Below are positions 1 through 8,472 of a stretch of 64,000 nt of DNA, piece by piece. Origin of the DNA: SHZI01 sp031395645 (GTDB lineage: Bacteria > Pseudomonadota > Gammaproteobacteria > Steroidobacterales > GCA-2729495); NCBI GenBank assembly GCA_031395645.1, contig JANNJM010000008.1:23806-87805 (forward strand), in the 5' to 3' direction. The notes beneath the pieces were generated by a model, which did not search any database, was not told where the DNA came from, and saw only the letters and a list, made by a program, of their open reading frames with translations. Position numbers and translations under genes: made by a program. The first letter of the stretch is position 1. Every line of letters begins with the position of its first letter.

Positions 1-1
1 C

Positions 2-1216
2 CAGCAGCGGCCTACGGACCTGTCCGTCGCCGCCTGCATTGTGGGGTTGGCGCTGCTCTTGCAGGCGAATCTAATGCGCCTATTGAGCAGCGCCGAGTCC
101 TTGAGCGTCCTCGACGTGCTCACCCTTCGCTGGCCAGCCGTGGTGTCACTGCTGTGGGCTGGACTGGGCGGTGCCCTAACCGTCTGGTCGAGAAGGGTGG
201 CGTCGCGCACGCTATGGGTGACGGGTGCAACACTCTTGGTAGGCGCTGCGGTGAAGGTGTTGCTTCTTGATTTTGGCTCGCTCGGTCAGCTTGCCAACAT
301 CCTGGCGGTTATTGCGGCGGGCGGTGTGTTCCTCCTGGTCGGGTGGCTTGCCCCGATGCCGCCAAAGGGAACGAAGCAGTCCAGAGAGTCTGGTAGTGAG
401 AACCGCGACCATGGGCAGCGCCGATCGGCGTGGACGTTTGGGGCGTTGGCCGCAATCGCCGCGTTTCTGTTTGTCTATCGGAACGATGCCGGTGAGATGA
501 TGCGCCTTACCCAAGAGTCGGTTCCATTGGAGCCGACTGCGGCAATCGCAGCGACACCGGATCATCCTGAGGCGCGTGCCGAAAGTTCAAGTGACGATGA
601 AAATGGGGACGGAACAACCCAGGACTCAGTTCAATCTGAACCTATCGATCTGGGCGTCGATGCAGACACGGGAGACCCGTCGGGACTGGCCGCAGACGAG
701 CCTGAACGCGCGACGGCGCCGGTTGCCGACGCTTGGCGGGCGGAGGAGGCGGCCGCCGAAGTGACGCAACCGACGCGATGGGTGCCGCCGCCCACGGTCG
801 ATGCCAACGGCGTTCGCACTTACACCCAGTATTCGTATCCCCAGGTCAACGAAGCTGCTGTGCCGCGACCGGTTCCCCAGCCTGGGGTGGTGCGCGTGCC
901 ACCACCGCCGCTGGCGTCTCAGGAGGCGGGTATCGACCAGCTGGTCCGACAAGGGGTGCTTCGCCGGGCGACCCCTCGTGACGTGGATGCGTGGATAGCA
1001 GCCACGGGCAGCAAAGATCGAGAATCCTTGCACCTGGACATTCTCGACCCCTTCACTGGCAACCGGTATGTAATGCGTACTTACGTCGTCACGCGAGAGA
1101 TGACGTTTCCAGAAGGTCTTTACGGTGCCCATTCCGCGACGTTTATTGTGCCGCGGAACGTTCCGCGTCCCTATGGCGATCCCGGGCATTCGACAATACT
1201 GGAAATGCGTCGCTGA
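2..1216 (+). CDS. DUF2339 membrane protein, C-terminal part (5' end outside window)
   Basis: The reading frame is open from base 2, so the true start lies left of the window; the GTG at 41 is internal. The visible N-terminal 100 residues form several hydrophobic helices and match the end of DUF2339 predicted membrane proteins, including a segment containing VLLLDFGSLG and a following glycine-rich helix. After these come one more transmembrane helix, a long acidic low-complexity linker (about residues 145-245) and a Pro-rich segment, then a folded-looking tail of about 110 residues with no family I recognise. The tail is unusual for DUF2339 proteins and may be periplasmic. The next gene starts 56 bases downstream on the same strand, so the two may be co-transcribed. 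The role is unknown. Confidence 0.75.
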   Translation, partial: QQRPTDLSVAACIVGLALLLQANLMRLLSSAESLSVLDVLTLRWPAVVSLLWAGLGGALTVWSRRVASRTLWVTGATLLVGAAVKVLLLDFGSLGQLANILAVIAAGGVFLLVGWLAPMPPKGTKQSRESGSENRDHGQRRSAWTFGALAAIAAFLFVYRNDAGEMMRLTQESVPLEPTAAIAATPDHPEARAESSSDDENGDGTTQDSVQSEPIDLGVDADTGDPSGLAADEPERATAPVADAWRAEEAAAEVTQPTRWVPPPTVDANGVRTYTQYSYPQVNEAAVPRPVPQPGVVRVPPPPLASQEAGIDQLVRQGVLRRATPRDVDAWIAATGSKDRESLHLDILDPFTGNRYVMRTYVVTREMTFPEGLYGAHSATFIVPRNVPRPYGDPGHSTILEMRR

Positions 1217-1272
1217 AGGCTGCCAGACGGCCTAAGCACTAAGTCCAATACGTCAGTTATGGGTGTGCCGAG

Positions 1273-3912
1273 TTGTCTGTGACCAAAAGGCTTCTCATTG
1301 CCATGGTGTCGCTCGCTGCCGTCCTTGTGGCGGGCTATGGCGCTTGGAATGCGTGGAGCAACGGCACCATAGGCAGCAACCCTCGCGCCCCGGTTGCAAG
1401 CGCTATGGAAGCGGCAGTGAGGCGGCAGGCACGGATCGAGTTGGCAGGCCGTGACCGCGACAAGGCATGCGTGGCCGTGGATCTGTCGCAGCCGAGGCCA
1501 GAAGTTACCGGCTTCGCGGGAATTACATACGCCAATGCCCCCGGGCAGTTCGCCATCACGCTCCTGGAGCAGGCGAGCGACCGCTACCAGCCGGCGCGTC
1601 GGTTGCAGATTGGGCAGCTCGACTTCCTTGCCGACCACGGCCTGTTGACGCGCGATGACATCCAGATCGGAACCGAGGCTGGCCTTCGGCCGGCGCGCAG
1701 TTATGGCCTCACCTGGGACGGCTACCTCGCCATCAAGGGTGGTGGCCGTTCCCCACTCTGCCTCGCCTATGGGCAGCGGCAGTTCGACGGCATCGACACC
1801 ATCGAAAAGCTACCAGAGACAGTAATGGGCCTGGAGGTCTATGACGTGACCTACCGAACGCGCGTGCACGACGTCCCCAAGTGGGCGACGGCCGCGGGCG
1901 CTGCGAAAGTGTTTCCTGATCTGCCGAAGCTGATTGCTGAACAGGTGGACCACGCCAAACTGATCCGCACCCAAGGCGGCTGGCAATCATCGTACGAGAT
2001 GGGACTCGAAGCCGCTATGGCGGCAAGCGGGAAGAAGGGGGCGCTGGCTGTGCAGGCGATAGGCCGGATGCTCGCCGTTGAAGCACCAACTCAGGACGAG
2101 ATCTTGAAGGTCGTCAATGAGAGGTTCGATGATCCAACGTGGTTGGCGCGCAACAGGGTTGCCTGCCTGCCTCTGCCTTTGGCAAAAGGCGGCGACGACA
2201 AAGTCGCGCAACAGGTGAGTGACGGAGCCTTTACCGTGTCCTATTTCGATCGTCCCGAACGCAAGACTTACGAGCTTTCGGCCATGGCAACCAACCTGCA
2301 GGTGCTCTCGGCACTGGAGTCTGCCGGGCTCGCCGAGCTGCATTACCTGGATCCCGTATCGGCGCCGGCACCGGAGCCGAGCGGTGTGCGCTACCGCGTA
2401 TCCGACCACGCGACCGACGCCCTCGAACTCCGGCCTCGGAACGGGTGTGTCCCCGCGGGCACACTGGCGTTCGATGTGCTGTCCACGAGGTCCGCTTTCG
2501 GCGAGATAGTCGTGACGGCGCGAGCCACGGTTGCCGAGACACCGAAGTGGGTCCTGCGACTGGCGGAGGAATTACCGGCGCTGCGGTCCCTGATTGAGGT
2601 CGGGATGCCGATGGTAGGGCGGCTACGAGCGGATCCCGAGGCGGACGGCGCCCTCAGCTGGGTCAGTGCGGGCATGGAGCCCAACTATCCCGGTATCAGC
2701 TATTCGACGCTCCCGCCGCATCTCGTGCCGGTCATGCCGGCAACGTTCGGTCAGCTGGACAGGAAGGCTGTGGAGGCGCCGGAGTTCCACTCGTCGGGCA
2801 TCCGGACGACGACGCTTTCGCTGCCTCGATCAGCCCCAGCTAAGCCGACTGAACCGGGCCCGCCGCCTGCGGCGGCGGTGCCATTCCCCGCAGGCAGCTC
2901 GCCGGTTCACGTGATTTCCATCTACGAGGCGCCACTGCCAAGCGGCGGTGAGCGAAGCGGCGGCGATCACCCGGATGGCGTTGCAAGTGTTGTGGTCAGC
3001 GACCCGGACTCCACGTTGCTGCTACTGGCCTATGAACCAATCGAATGGCGTATTCGGGCAACCCGGGGTGTGGAGATCCAGCGCATTGTCGCCATCGGCT
3101 ACTACGAGCCTCGGGTGAAACTCACGGGTGGCGGTAAACCTGACGTCGTTGCAGGCACGCGCGCAAGGCTGGGCAAAGCGATCAATGTCGATGGGCGAAA
3201 TGGGTTCCCAACGCAGTCCGGAGCCAACAACCTCGTCGATGTCGGGAAGATCACTCAGGCACTTACCGGAACTCTGCCCCGGAGCTACCAAGGTGTCTAT
3301 AAGGCGCCTGAAGCTGGGTTCCAGGTCGGTGAGCAGACCCCGGTGTTCGAAATGCCTCAGCCACTTGCGCCTGGCACGGCAACGGGGCCGGTGACTCTGA
3401 AAGGAGAGGCGGTCCAGGGCGACCTGGCGCTGAAAAGTTCTCGTAACGGGGCGATGGCTTTCGCCGATCGCGCCTACTCTGGCGGTAAGGTGTATTTCGA
3501 GGGAACGATGCGAGTGAACGGGTCCGTGGCCGCTCACGGCAGGGCCAACATCGGCCTGTGCCTGGTCCTCGGCTCCGGTATCGAGCTGTTCTCACCTGGT
3601 AATGTCGACGCCATCCGCCCCAACGAGCAGAGGCTGCACGGAGATGGCGACGTTTTCGGTATTGCGGTCGACTTTGATCGCAGTCGCCTGTACCCCCGTG
3701 TCAACGGGGTGTGGACCGATGGCGCACCTGGCAGCGGTGGTGGCTTGGAGCTCGAGAGCGGGAAGTCCTATCGCGCGTGTGTTCAAGCATTCGGGATAGC
3801 CGACAGCGAGCTTCCGCCAGGCGCGGCGCCTTCCGAAACGACTTGGCAGGTCAATTTCGGCGGCCGACCGTTCTCGAACCCGATACCGGCCGGATACGTG
3901 GCATACCAGTGA
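1273..3912 (+). CDS. Large membrane-anchored protein with SPRY-like C-terminal domain
   Basis: An 879-residue protein from a TTG start, with one N-terminal hydrophobic segment (about residues 6-26) that looks like an uncleaved anchor or signal. The first 550 residues resemble no family I can name. Around residues 550-610 a beta-rich segment contains YEPIEWRIRA and a following GYYEP. The last 170 residues have an SPRY/B30.2-like pattern: KVYFEG, then IGLCL, then FGIAVDFDRSRLYPRVNG, then a closing WQVNFGG strand. SPRY domains bind ligands and are much better known from eukaryotes. No start codon has a strong ribosome site; TTG is the most upstream option that keeps the anchor. It probably belongs to the element left of 5736. 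The function is unknown. Confidence 0.6.
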   Translation: MSVTKRLLIAMVSLAAVLVAGYGAWNAWSNGTIGSNPRAPVASAMEAAVRRQARIELAGRDRDKACVAVDLSQPRPEVTGFAGITYANAPGQFAITLLEQASDRYQPARRLQIGQLDFLADHGLLTRDDIQIGTEAGLRPARSYGLTWDGYLAIKGGGRSPLCLAYGQRQFDGIDTIEKLPETVMGLEVYDVTYRTRVHDVPKWATAAGAAKVFPDLPKLIAEQVDHAKLIRTQGGWQSSYEMGLEAAMAASGKKGALAVQAIGRMLAVEAPTQDEILKVVNERFDDPTWLARNRVACLPLPLAKGGDDKVAQQVSDGAFTVSYFDRPERKTYELSAMATNLQVLSALESAGLAELHYLDPVSAPAPEPSGVRYRVSDHATDALELRPRNGCVPAGTLAFDVLSTRSAFGEIVVTARATVAETPKWVLRLAEELPALRSLIEVGMPMVGRLRADPEADGALSWVSAGMEPNYPGISYSTLPPHLVPVMPATFGQLDRKAVEAPEFHSSGIRTTTLSLPRSAPAKPTEPGPPPAAAVPFPAGSSPVHVISIYEAPLPSGGERSGGDHPDGVASVVVSDPDSTLLLLAYEPIEWRIRATRGVEIQRIVAIGYYEPRVKLTGGGKPDVVAGTRARLGKAINVDGRNGFPTQSGANNLVDVGKITQALTGTLPRSYQGVYKAPEAGFQVGEQTPVFEMPQPLAPGTATGPVTLKGEAVQGDLALKSSRNGAMAFADRAYSGGKVYFEGTMRVNGSVAAHGRANIGLCLVLGSGIELFSPGNVDAIRPNEQRLHGDGDVFGIAVDFDRSRLYPRVNGVWTDGAPGSGGGLELESGKSYRACVQAFGIADSELPPGAAPSETTWQVNFGGRPFSNPIPAGYVAYQ

Positions 3913-4077
3913 CGAAATAGTATTTCCGCGCCGTCACCGCGCTCGACCGCGCCGCCGTCAGCAGCGCGGGCGTCATCACTGCGGCGGCGACCTGCCAAGC
4001 GATTTCGGACGACCTGATTCTTAAGAGGGTGATTCCCTTAAGGGGTCTACTAAATCTGGACTACTACGTCGATAACT

Positions 4078-5595
4078 CTAGGGCTCGGTAGGCGCGCCAG
4101 ACCTGAGTGCTGCCCTGGCCGACGGTGGATTGACTCTAATCTTGATATTGCCTTGACCACTAGACGACAGCCGGGGCAATTCCACCTTCCGCGTCGGCTT
4201 TCCCGTTTGAACTTTCGCCCAATGCCCCCGTGGTGGCACAGGAACGCCAGCTCGCCGACAAGCCTTCGAAAGCGCAACATCGGAAATGCCGATGCGCTCT
4301 GCAACCTTGGCAACCGGCTCGCTCCAGACGAGTTTGTGCAGCTTTTGGCGCGAAAAACTATGTACCGTTGGGCGCGAGGGTGCGCCCGCAGAACTTCCGG
4401 CAGCTTGTGTGCCGCGCTTACCCTGATTCGTTAATCGGCCTTTCGACAGCTTGGCGACGTTCCTTCCATGCCTATCGAGGGCCTGTTGTCGATCCTGCGT
4501 CTGGAAATACGCGTAACCGGCCGTTGTTTTCTGATCACTGTGATTGAGAACCGCGCCCACTAAGTGTAGAGATGCTCCATCCCGTACGAGCCAAGAGCCA
4601 ACAGTACGTCGCAAGTCGTGGATTCTGACATCCTGGAGTCCGGCAGCCTCGCGAACGCGCTTCCACGCCGATCGTAGGTTCACAAGTGGTCGACCCAAAA
4701 CACTCCCGCAAATGATGTACGGATTGCCGTCTATCCGTGCGATGTCCTTTAGTCGTGCAACTGCCGCACGGCTCAGCGGTGTCAGCAGGGGTTCGCCGTT
4801 CTTCGTCTGGCCAATGAAGAACGTGCGCTGTTTCAAGTCGACATCCGACCACTTCGCGTTGAGCACCTCATTGCGCCGTAGGCCTGTTAGCAATAACAGC
4901 CATATCGCGTGCCTGGCGAACTCATTTTGTTCAGCATCAATTGCCTTCGCAAGGTTTGGCATTTCGGCGGGAGTAACGTAACGGCGGCGCTTCGCTTCAG
5001 CAAAACGCTCAATACCCACAGCGGGATTTTGCATCTCTCTCGGAATGAGGTGCCAGGTTCGCGCTGCGTTGTACATCTTACGCACGACCTCAATTACACG
5101 ATTCGCCGTATACGGATGGTTGTCGCCGATCTCAGAATGAATACGCGCAATGTCTGCAGTCGTGATGCTCCCTGCAAGCCGAGAGCCGAGCTTTGGGACT
5201 ACGTATCGCCGCATGTAGCTGTCGTCATTTCGCCACGACCGCTTTTTTGCTTTGGCGTGGCGTTCAATGTATGTCTCCGCGAGAGATTTCACGGTGCCAG
5301 ATGCATGCAGAGCGTCCTCTGCGGCGTGTGGATCTTCGCCGGCAGCCGCTTGACCGAGGTATGTGCGGGCCTTTTTCCGGGCTCTATCAAGGGTAAGAAC
5401 ATCCGCGCGCCCGAGAGTTACTATTCGCTTGCGGCCATTCACGCGGTAGGCGCAAACGTAGCTCCGTCGACCATTCGGATAGACCCGAACACCAAAGCAT
5501 GCAAGTCCATTGTCCCAATAGATGCACTGAGCGTTGTCGCTGCCAACGTAGGGTATGGCCCTAATGCTGTCCTGCCTGAGTCTCACTATCGGCAT
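4078..5595 (-). CDS. P4-type tyrosine integrase with C-terminal HTH-like extension (integrase 1)
   Basis: A 505-residue site-specific recombinase. The N-terminal arm-binding region (1-95) is DUF4102-like, a SAM-like core-binding domain covers about 100-200, and the catalytic domain covers 205-375. The catalytic residues are visible: Arg240 in TGLRRNEV, His326 and Arg329 in HDLRR, His352 in LNHSDQ, and the nucleophile Tyr361 in GYAYFQ. After residue 400 there is an added module (about 415-470) with an ISDVALSKACRR helix-turn-helix-like stretch and a PVPPRGHWAK motif, which is not part of the usual integrase. The gene starts 141 bases left of the tRNA-derived repeat at 5737 and reads away from it, as expected for an integrase next to its own attachment site. 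Its arm sites differ from those of integrase 2, so it probably serves the left-hand element. Confidence 0.92.
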   Translation of the reverse strand: MPIVRLRQDSIRAIPYVGSDNAQCIYWDNGLACFGVRVYPNGRRSYVCAYRVNGRKRIVTLGRADVLTLDRARKKARTYLGQAAAGEDPHAAEDALHASGTVKSLAETYIERHAKAKKRSWRNDDSYMRRYVVPKLGSRLAGSITTADIARIHSEIGDNHPYTANRVIEVVRKMYNAARTWHLIPREMQNPAVGIERFAEAKRRRYVTPAEMPNLAKAIDAEQNEFARHAIWLLLLTGLRRNEVLNAKWSDVDLKQRTFFIGQTKNGEPLLTPLSRAAVARLKDIARIDGNPYIICGSVLGRPLVNLRSAWKRVREAAGLQDVRIHDLRRTVGSWLVRDGASLHLVGAVLNHSDQKTTAGYAYFQTQDRQQALDRHGRNVAKLSKGRLTNQGKRGTQAAGSSAGAPSRPTVHSFSRQKLHKLVWSEPVAKVAERIGISDVALSKACRRAGVPVPPRGHWAKVQTGKPTRKVELPRLSSSGQGNIKIRVNPPSARAALRSGAPTEP

Positions 5596-5736
5596 GATTG
5601 AGTGACCAGTGAGTTACCGTGGCAAAGAGTACCTCGGCGTATGTGGGGGCACAACAGCAGATATGCTTGAAAAGAAGCCATTGAACGGTAAGGTTCAGGG
5701 TACTACAGGGTACCCCGGCGTAGTGCGAGGTCGAGG

Positions 5737-5779
5737 CTTCGAACCAGGGGGTCGGCCGTTCGAATCGGTCCGGGCGCGC
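5737..5779 (+). repeat. Left attachment site (tRNA-Arg 3' fragment, 43-bp direct repeat)
   Basis: The 43 bases fold as the 3' part of a tRNA: a 7-nt anticodon loop CTTCGAA (anticodon TCG), anticodon-stem half CCAGG, variable loop GGGTC, T stem GGCCG/CGGTC around TTCGAAT, and acceptor strand CGGGCGC. The sequence continues with CA, completing a discriminator G and CCA. Upstream DNA has no D-arm or 5' acceptor strand, so this is not a working tRNA gene. P4-type integrases often use a tRNA anticodon loop as crossover site, and the repeat begins exactly there. Confidence 0.88.
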
Positions 5780-5827
5780 CAACATAATCAACGAGTTATC
5801 GGCGGGATTCTACCGGCGTGAGGTATT

Positions 5828-5849
5828 CGTGTAAGCCACGTGTAAGCCA
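5828..5849 (+). repeat. Tandem 11-mer CGTGTAAGCCA x2, candidate integrase arm sites (left)
   Basis: Two perfect contiguous copies of CGTGTAAGCCA, followed by GCTG, lie about 50 bases inside the left attachment site. The same arrangement recurs near the right end at 57741-57762 in the same orientation. Integrase N-terminal domains bind short direct repeats of this kind. Apart from these repeats and the attachment site, the stretch 5596-6102 holds no convincing gene. Confidence 0.55.
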
Positions 5850-6102
5850 GCTGCATTGGTACAGGCTCTCACCTAGCCCCACTTCTGCCGAGAGCTGAAA
5901 CAGGGAGTTTCCACCCAAGGGCGCAAGCTCCCTGTCACATGGAGTGACCGTGCAATTTTTGCAGGTGACTGCGCGGCTTCCGCAGTGCAGGCATTTGCGG
6001 CTGATTGTGCGCGAGGAATCATTCCCGGACAGCCTCTCCCAGGGGATTTGAATGATCGCAGTAGTGCCCTGCCCGGCGTCCAATGGGCGGACTCGAAGAA
6101 CT

Positions 6103-6723
6103 CTACGTAGATAGCAGAACGACGGCCATACCAACCAAGGCTGGCAATACCAACCAGATGGCGCCCTTCAGATACCTGTACTTTCGGGCGCAAATTCCCG
6201 AAATGTCATAGCAGTGTTTCAATCGCGCTGCCGTTAGGTTTTCCTCGCTCCTAGAGGCTATGTCCCGCACATATTCATCGGCGCTCGTTCTGCTAGCCAC
6301 TGCCCGGAAATGGACAATGCCTTCGCCTGAAGAGGATGCGAGGCTAGGTGCAATGACAAGAAAGGAACAGAAAGCCGAAAGAACGAGAAAAATCACTGTC
6401 GCTCCCAGGAAGACAAACTGGGGGCTCCAAACAGGCCCCATCAGGACCCCTTGGAACTTGTCGCTGCCGATTACGTAAGCGATCAAGCCGGCAGAAATGG
6501 TGAACGTCCAAGCGGACTTCGTGTCGGCAAGGCCAATGTAGTGGCGTACATAGCCTTCATGGAACTCGGCAAATCCAGAATGGTGAGCACCCAGGCGTGC
6601 AGTAGCGGTTGTCACCAACTCGCCGGCGGGAGCACCGGCACCTGCAAGTTGCGGCGCTGCCTGAATCTCAGCCGGCACTCGGCCAGGAGGGGCAGTGTTC
6701 ATGCAATGCTGCGTGTCGGTCAT
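6103..6723 (-). CDS. PycTM-type Pycsar membrane effector
   Basis: A 206-residue protein with a soluble N-terminus, two central transmembrane segments (about 71-86 and 102-126), a cytosolic linker and a C-terminal transmembrane segment (about 187-204). The linker carries the signature order of PycTM effectors: GIVHF, then a DEYVRDI segment, then a helix ending in ARKYRYLKGA just before the last membrane helix. Members of that family are thought to damage the membrane when a cyclic nucleotide made by a partner cyclase binds. Its ATG overlaps the stop of the upstream cyclase gene (ATGA), so the two are translationally coupled. It is the last gene of the operon starting at 11216. Binding of a ligand and its identity are inferred, not seen. 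Confidence 0.83.
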   Translation of the reverse strand: MTDTQHCMNTAPPGRVPAEIQAAPQLAGAGAPAGELVTTATARLGAHHSGFAEFHEGYVRHYIGLADTKSAWTFTISAGLIAYVIGSDKFQGVLMGPVWSPQFVFLGATVIFLVLSAFCSFLVIAPSLASSSGEGIVHFRAVASRTSADEYVRDIASRSEENLTAARLKHCYDISGICARKYRYLKGAIWLVLPALVGMAVVLLST

Positions 6724-7481
6724 ATCAGCGGTTCCTTCCAGCGGCCCGTATATTCCCAGAACGCATAGGGAACGTTCGTGGCGGTATACATCCAGCCCGT
6801 CTCCATGGTCTTCAGCTGCACGAACTCACGACTCCACGCCGTCGGAATCCCTTCCAACATTTTTGTGCCGATCAGAATCGTGTCCCGTTCTGCTACTGCC
6901 AGCATTTTCGCAGCGATGTTGGCCGTGGTTCCGATGGCCACGATTCCATTGAACCCTCTCGCTGCACCCACCTTCGCGATAGTGATCGGCCCGTGATCCA
7001 TGCAAACGCGGAAATGAAGTTTGTCGACGTGTGATCGCTGCAGAATTGGATTTATCAATCTCTCCGCGGCGGCAAACATAGTCAGCGCCGCGGCCAGTGC
7101 CCGCTGCTGAACCGCCGCCGTATCTTCGGGTCGCCTAACAAAGTAGGCCATCAGTCCATCACCAGTATTTTTCTCAACAATGCCGCCGTAGTCCTCGATC
7201 ACCCTAATCATCTCGGTAAAGAACAAGCATAAGATGCGCAGCAACGTTTCCTGGTCTTGCTCTGTCCAACCGGGCCGACCAGAAAACTTGCAGATATCCA
7301 GAAACATCACGGTTGCTTCAAGCCGGCGCCCGTCGTGAATGGCGAGGTCGTCGGCGGTTGGCACGACGCGGCCAGTCTCAATTGGATCGCGGGCCAGGAT
7401 CTTCTTTAAGGTCGCGATAGTCCGGTCAGTTTGCTGAGCGAGATAAGACTTGGTAAGCCGTTCCGTACTGGGATTTGCCAT
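6720..7481 (-). CDS. Class III nucleotide cyclase A (PycC-like)
   Basis: A 253-residue protein consisting mainly of one class III cyclase domain (about 52-240). Metal-binding aspartates are Asp62 in MFLDI and Asp108 in NTGDG. Lys104 stands where adenylate cyclases carry their base-reading lysine. The transition-state pair shows Asn188 as expected, but Lys192 replaces the usual Arg (TTANIAAKM). The first 50 residues are a short helical lead with no sensor domain. I chose the ATG at 7481, in the TGATG junction with the upstream cyclase gene and behind an AGG-type ribosome site, over the GTG one codon earlier. Together with the downstream PycTM gene this is the cyclase-effector pair of a Pycsar-type system. 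Which nucleotide it cyclises cannot be read from sequence. Confidence 0.85.
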   Translation of the reverse strand: MANPSTERLTKSYLAQQTDRTIATLKKILARDPIETGRVVPTADDLAIHDGRRLEATVMFLDICKFSGRPGWTEQDQETLLRILCLFFTEMIRVIEDYGGIVEKNTGDGLMAYFVRRPEDTAAVQQRALAAALTMFAAAERLINPILQRSHVDKLHFRVCMDHGPITIAKVGAARGFNGIVAIGTTANIAAKMLAVAERDTILIGTKMLEGIPTAWSREFVQLKTMETGWMYTATNVPYAFWEYTGRWKEPLI

Positions 7482-8437
7482 CACCTGATCCTGTAGGTCT
7501 GGTACCCAGGGATGCCAACGCTCTCACCGTCAAAAGGCGTTTCTTCCGCTCGTTCGAGCCAGCCCACATGAATCAGCTCGTATAAGCCGCGCCCAATACG
7601 GAATTCGTTATCCTCTGCATCTTGCTCGATCTTCACGGCGCGGTTGAGCGCATCGCTTGCCACCTCTGCCTGTGAATAGCCGGTCAACGGGATCTCTACC
7701 TGCCGAAGAGTGGCATCCCCACAATCGGCTCCCACCCTGATCCTGAGCTGAGGCAACCCTACCTTGGCAAGTGCCGGGTTGATAGATTCGCGCAACATGA
7801 GGACATACGACAGCCCCAGGTCGATCGCGTTATCGCACTGCTGCGTGAATGAGGGATGATCGATATAAGCAATGAATCCGTCCCCTGTCGTCTTCAGGAT
7901 CGTACCGTTGAATTGCCCGACCACGGTTCCAAGCTCGCGGAGGAAAATCTTGTAAGCGCACTCGAACGCTACGGGATCGGCACGTCGGAGCGCCGTTCCG
8001 CCACAAATATCCACTGAAAGAAATACGAGCCACTTCGTTGGGGCGCCTCCATCAAGGCTTCGGTGTTGTACAGCGTGCTCCGCCGGCACAATGTAACTTC
8101 CCCCGCGAAGCTCGGCATCTAGTGCGGCCTTCCGAGCGGCGGCATAGTCGGGTGCGGACTTGATGCTTGGAGACAAATGGTAGACCGGCAATCCGACAGC
8201 CTTCTCTGCACATTGCCGCAACAGTTCGTCGGCCTTGAAGAGATGATTCAGATACTTATCTAGGTAATAGGCCTCGCCGTTCCTTTCAACCTTGTCGTAC
8301 CGCCGAGGATCGGGAGCTACACGAAAGCGGACGATTCGCGTCGCGTCGTCGGCATGAACGTCCTCCATCGTGAAGTCGATGCGCCCCTGGCCAATGCCGT
8401 TGGCACGCCGCCCTTCTGCGCTCAACACCTCGTTCAT
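7481..8437 (-). CDS. Class III nucleotide cyclase B (PycC-like, divergent)
   Basis: A 318-residue protein with an N-terminal region of about 130 residues of unknown fold, then a class III cyclase domain (about 135-310). The metal aspartates are Asp143 in LSVDI and Asp186 in TTGDG; Lys182 is at the base-reading position. In the transition-state motif (ASDALNRAVKIEQ) Asn265 is kept and Lys269 occupies the usual Arg position, as in cyclase A. The two cyclases are clearly different outside the catalytic motifs, so they are not a recent duplication. Its stop codon overlaps the next start by one base (TGATG). The two could act as a heterodimer, or one could regulate the other; this is inference from co-translation. 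It starts 35 bases after the TPR gene. Confidence 0.83.
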   Translation of the reverse strand: MNEVLSAEGRRANGIGQGRIDFTMEDVHADDATRIVRFRVAPDPRRYDKVERNGEAYYLDKYLNHLFKADELLRQCAEKAVGLPVYHLSPSIKSAPDYAAARKAALDAELRGGSYIVPAEHAVQHRSLDGGAPTKWLVFLSVDICGGTALRRADPVAFECAYKIFLRELGTVVGQFNGTILKTTGDGFIAYIDHPSFTQQCDNAIDLGLSYVLMLRESINPALAKVGLPQLRIRVGADCGDATLRQVEIPLTGYSQAEVASDALNRAVKIEQDAEDNEFRIGRGLYELIHVGWLERAEETPFDGESVGIPGYQTYRIR

Positions 8438-8472
8438 AACTTCCAGTCACATGCAACTATTGGGCGTTTAGC

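Noticed and set aside
5728..5782. A functional tRNA-Arg gene
   Set aside because: Only the part from the anticodon loop on is present; no 5' acceptor strand or D arm precedes it here or at 57870.
5796..6134. A 112-codon leftward frame next to the left attachment site
   Set aside because: It covers the arm repeats and the PycTM 3' end and shows no protein pattern.
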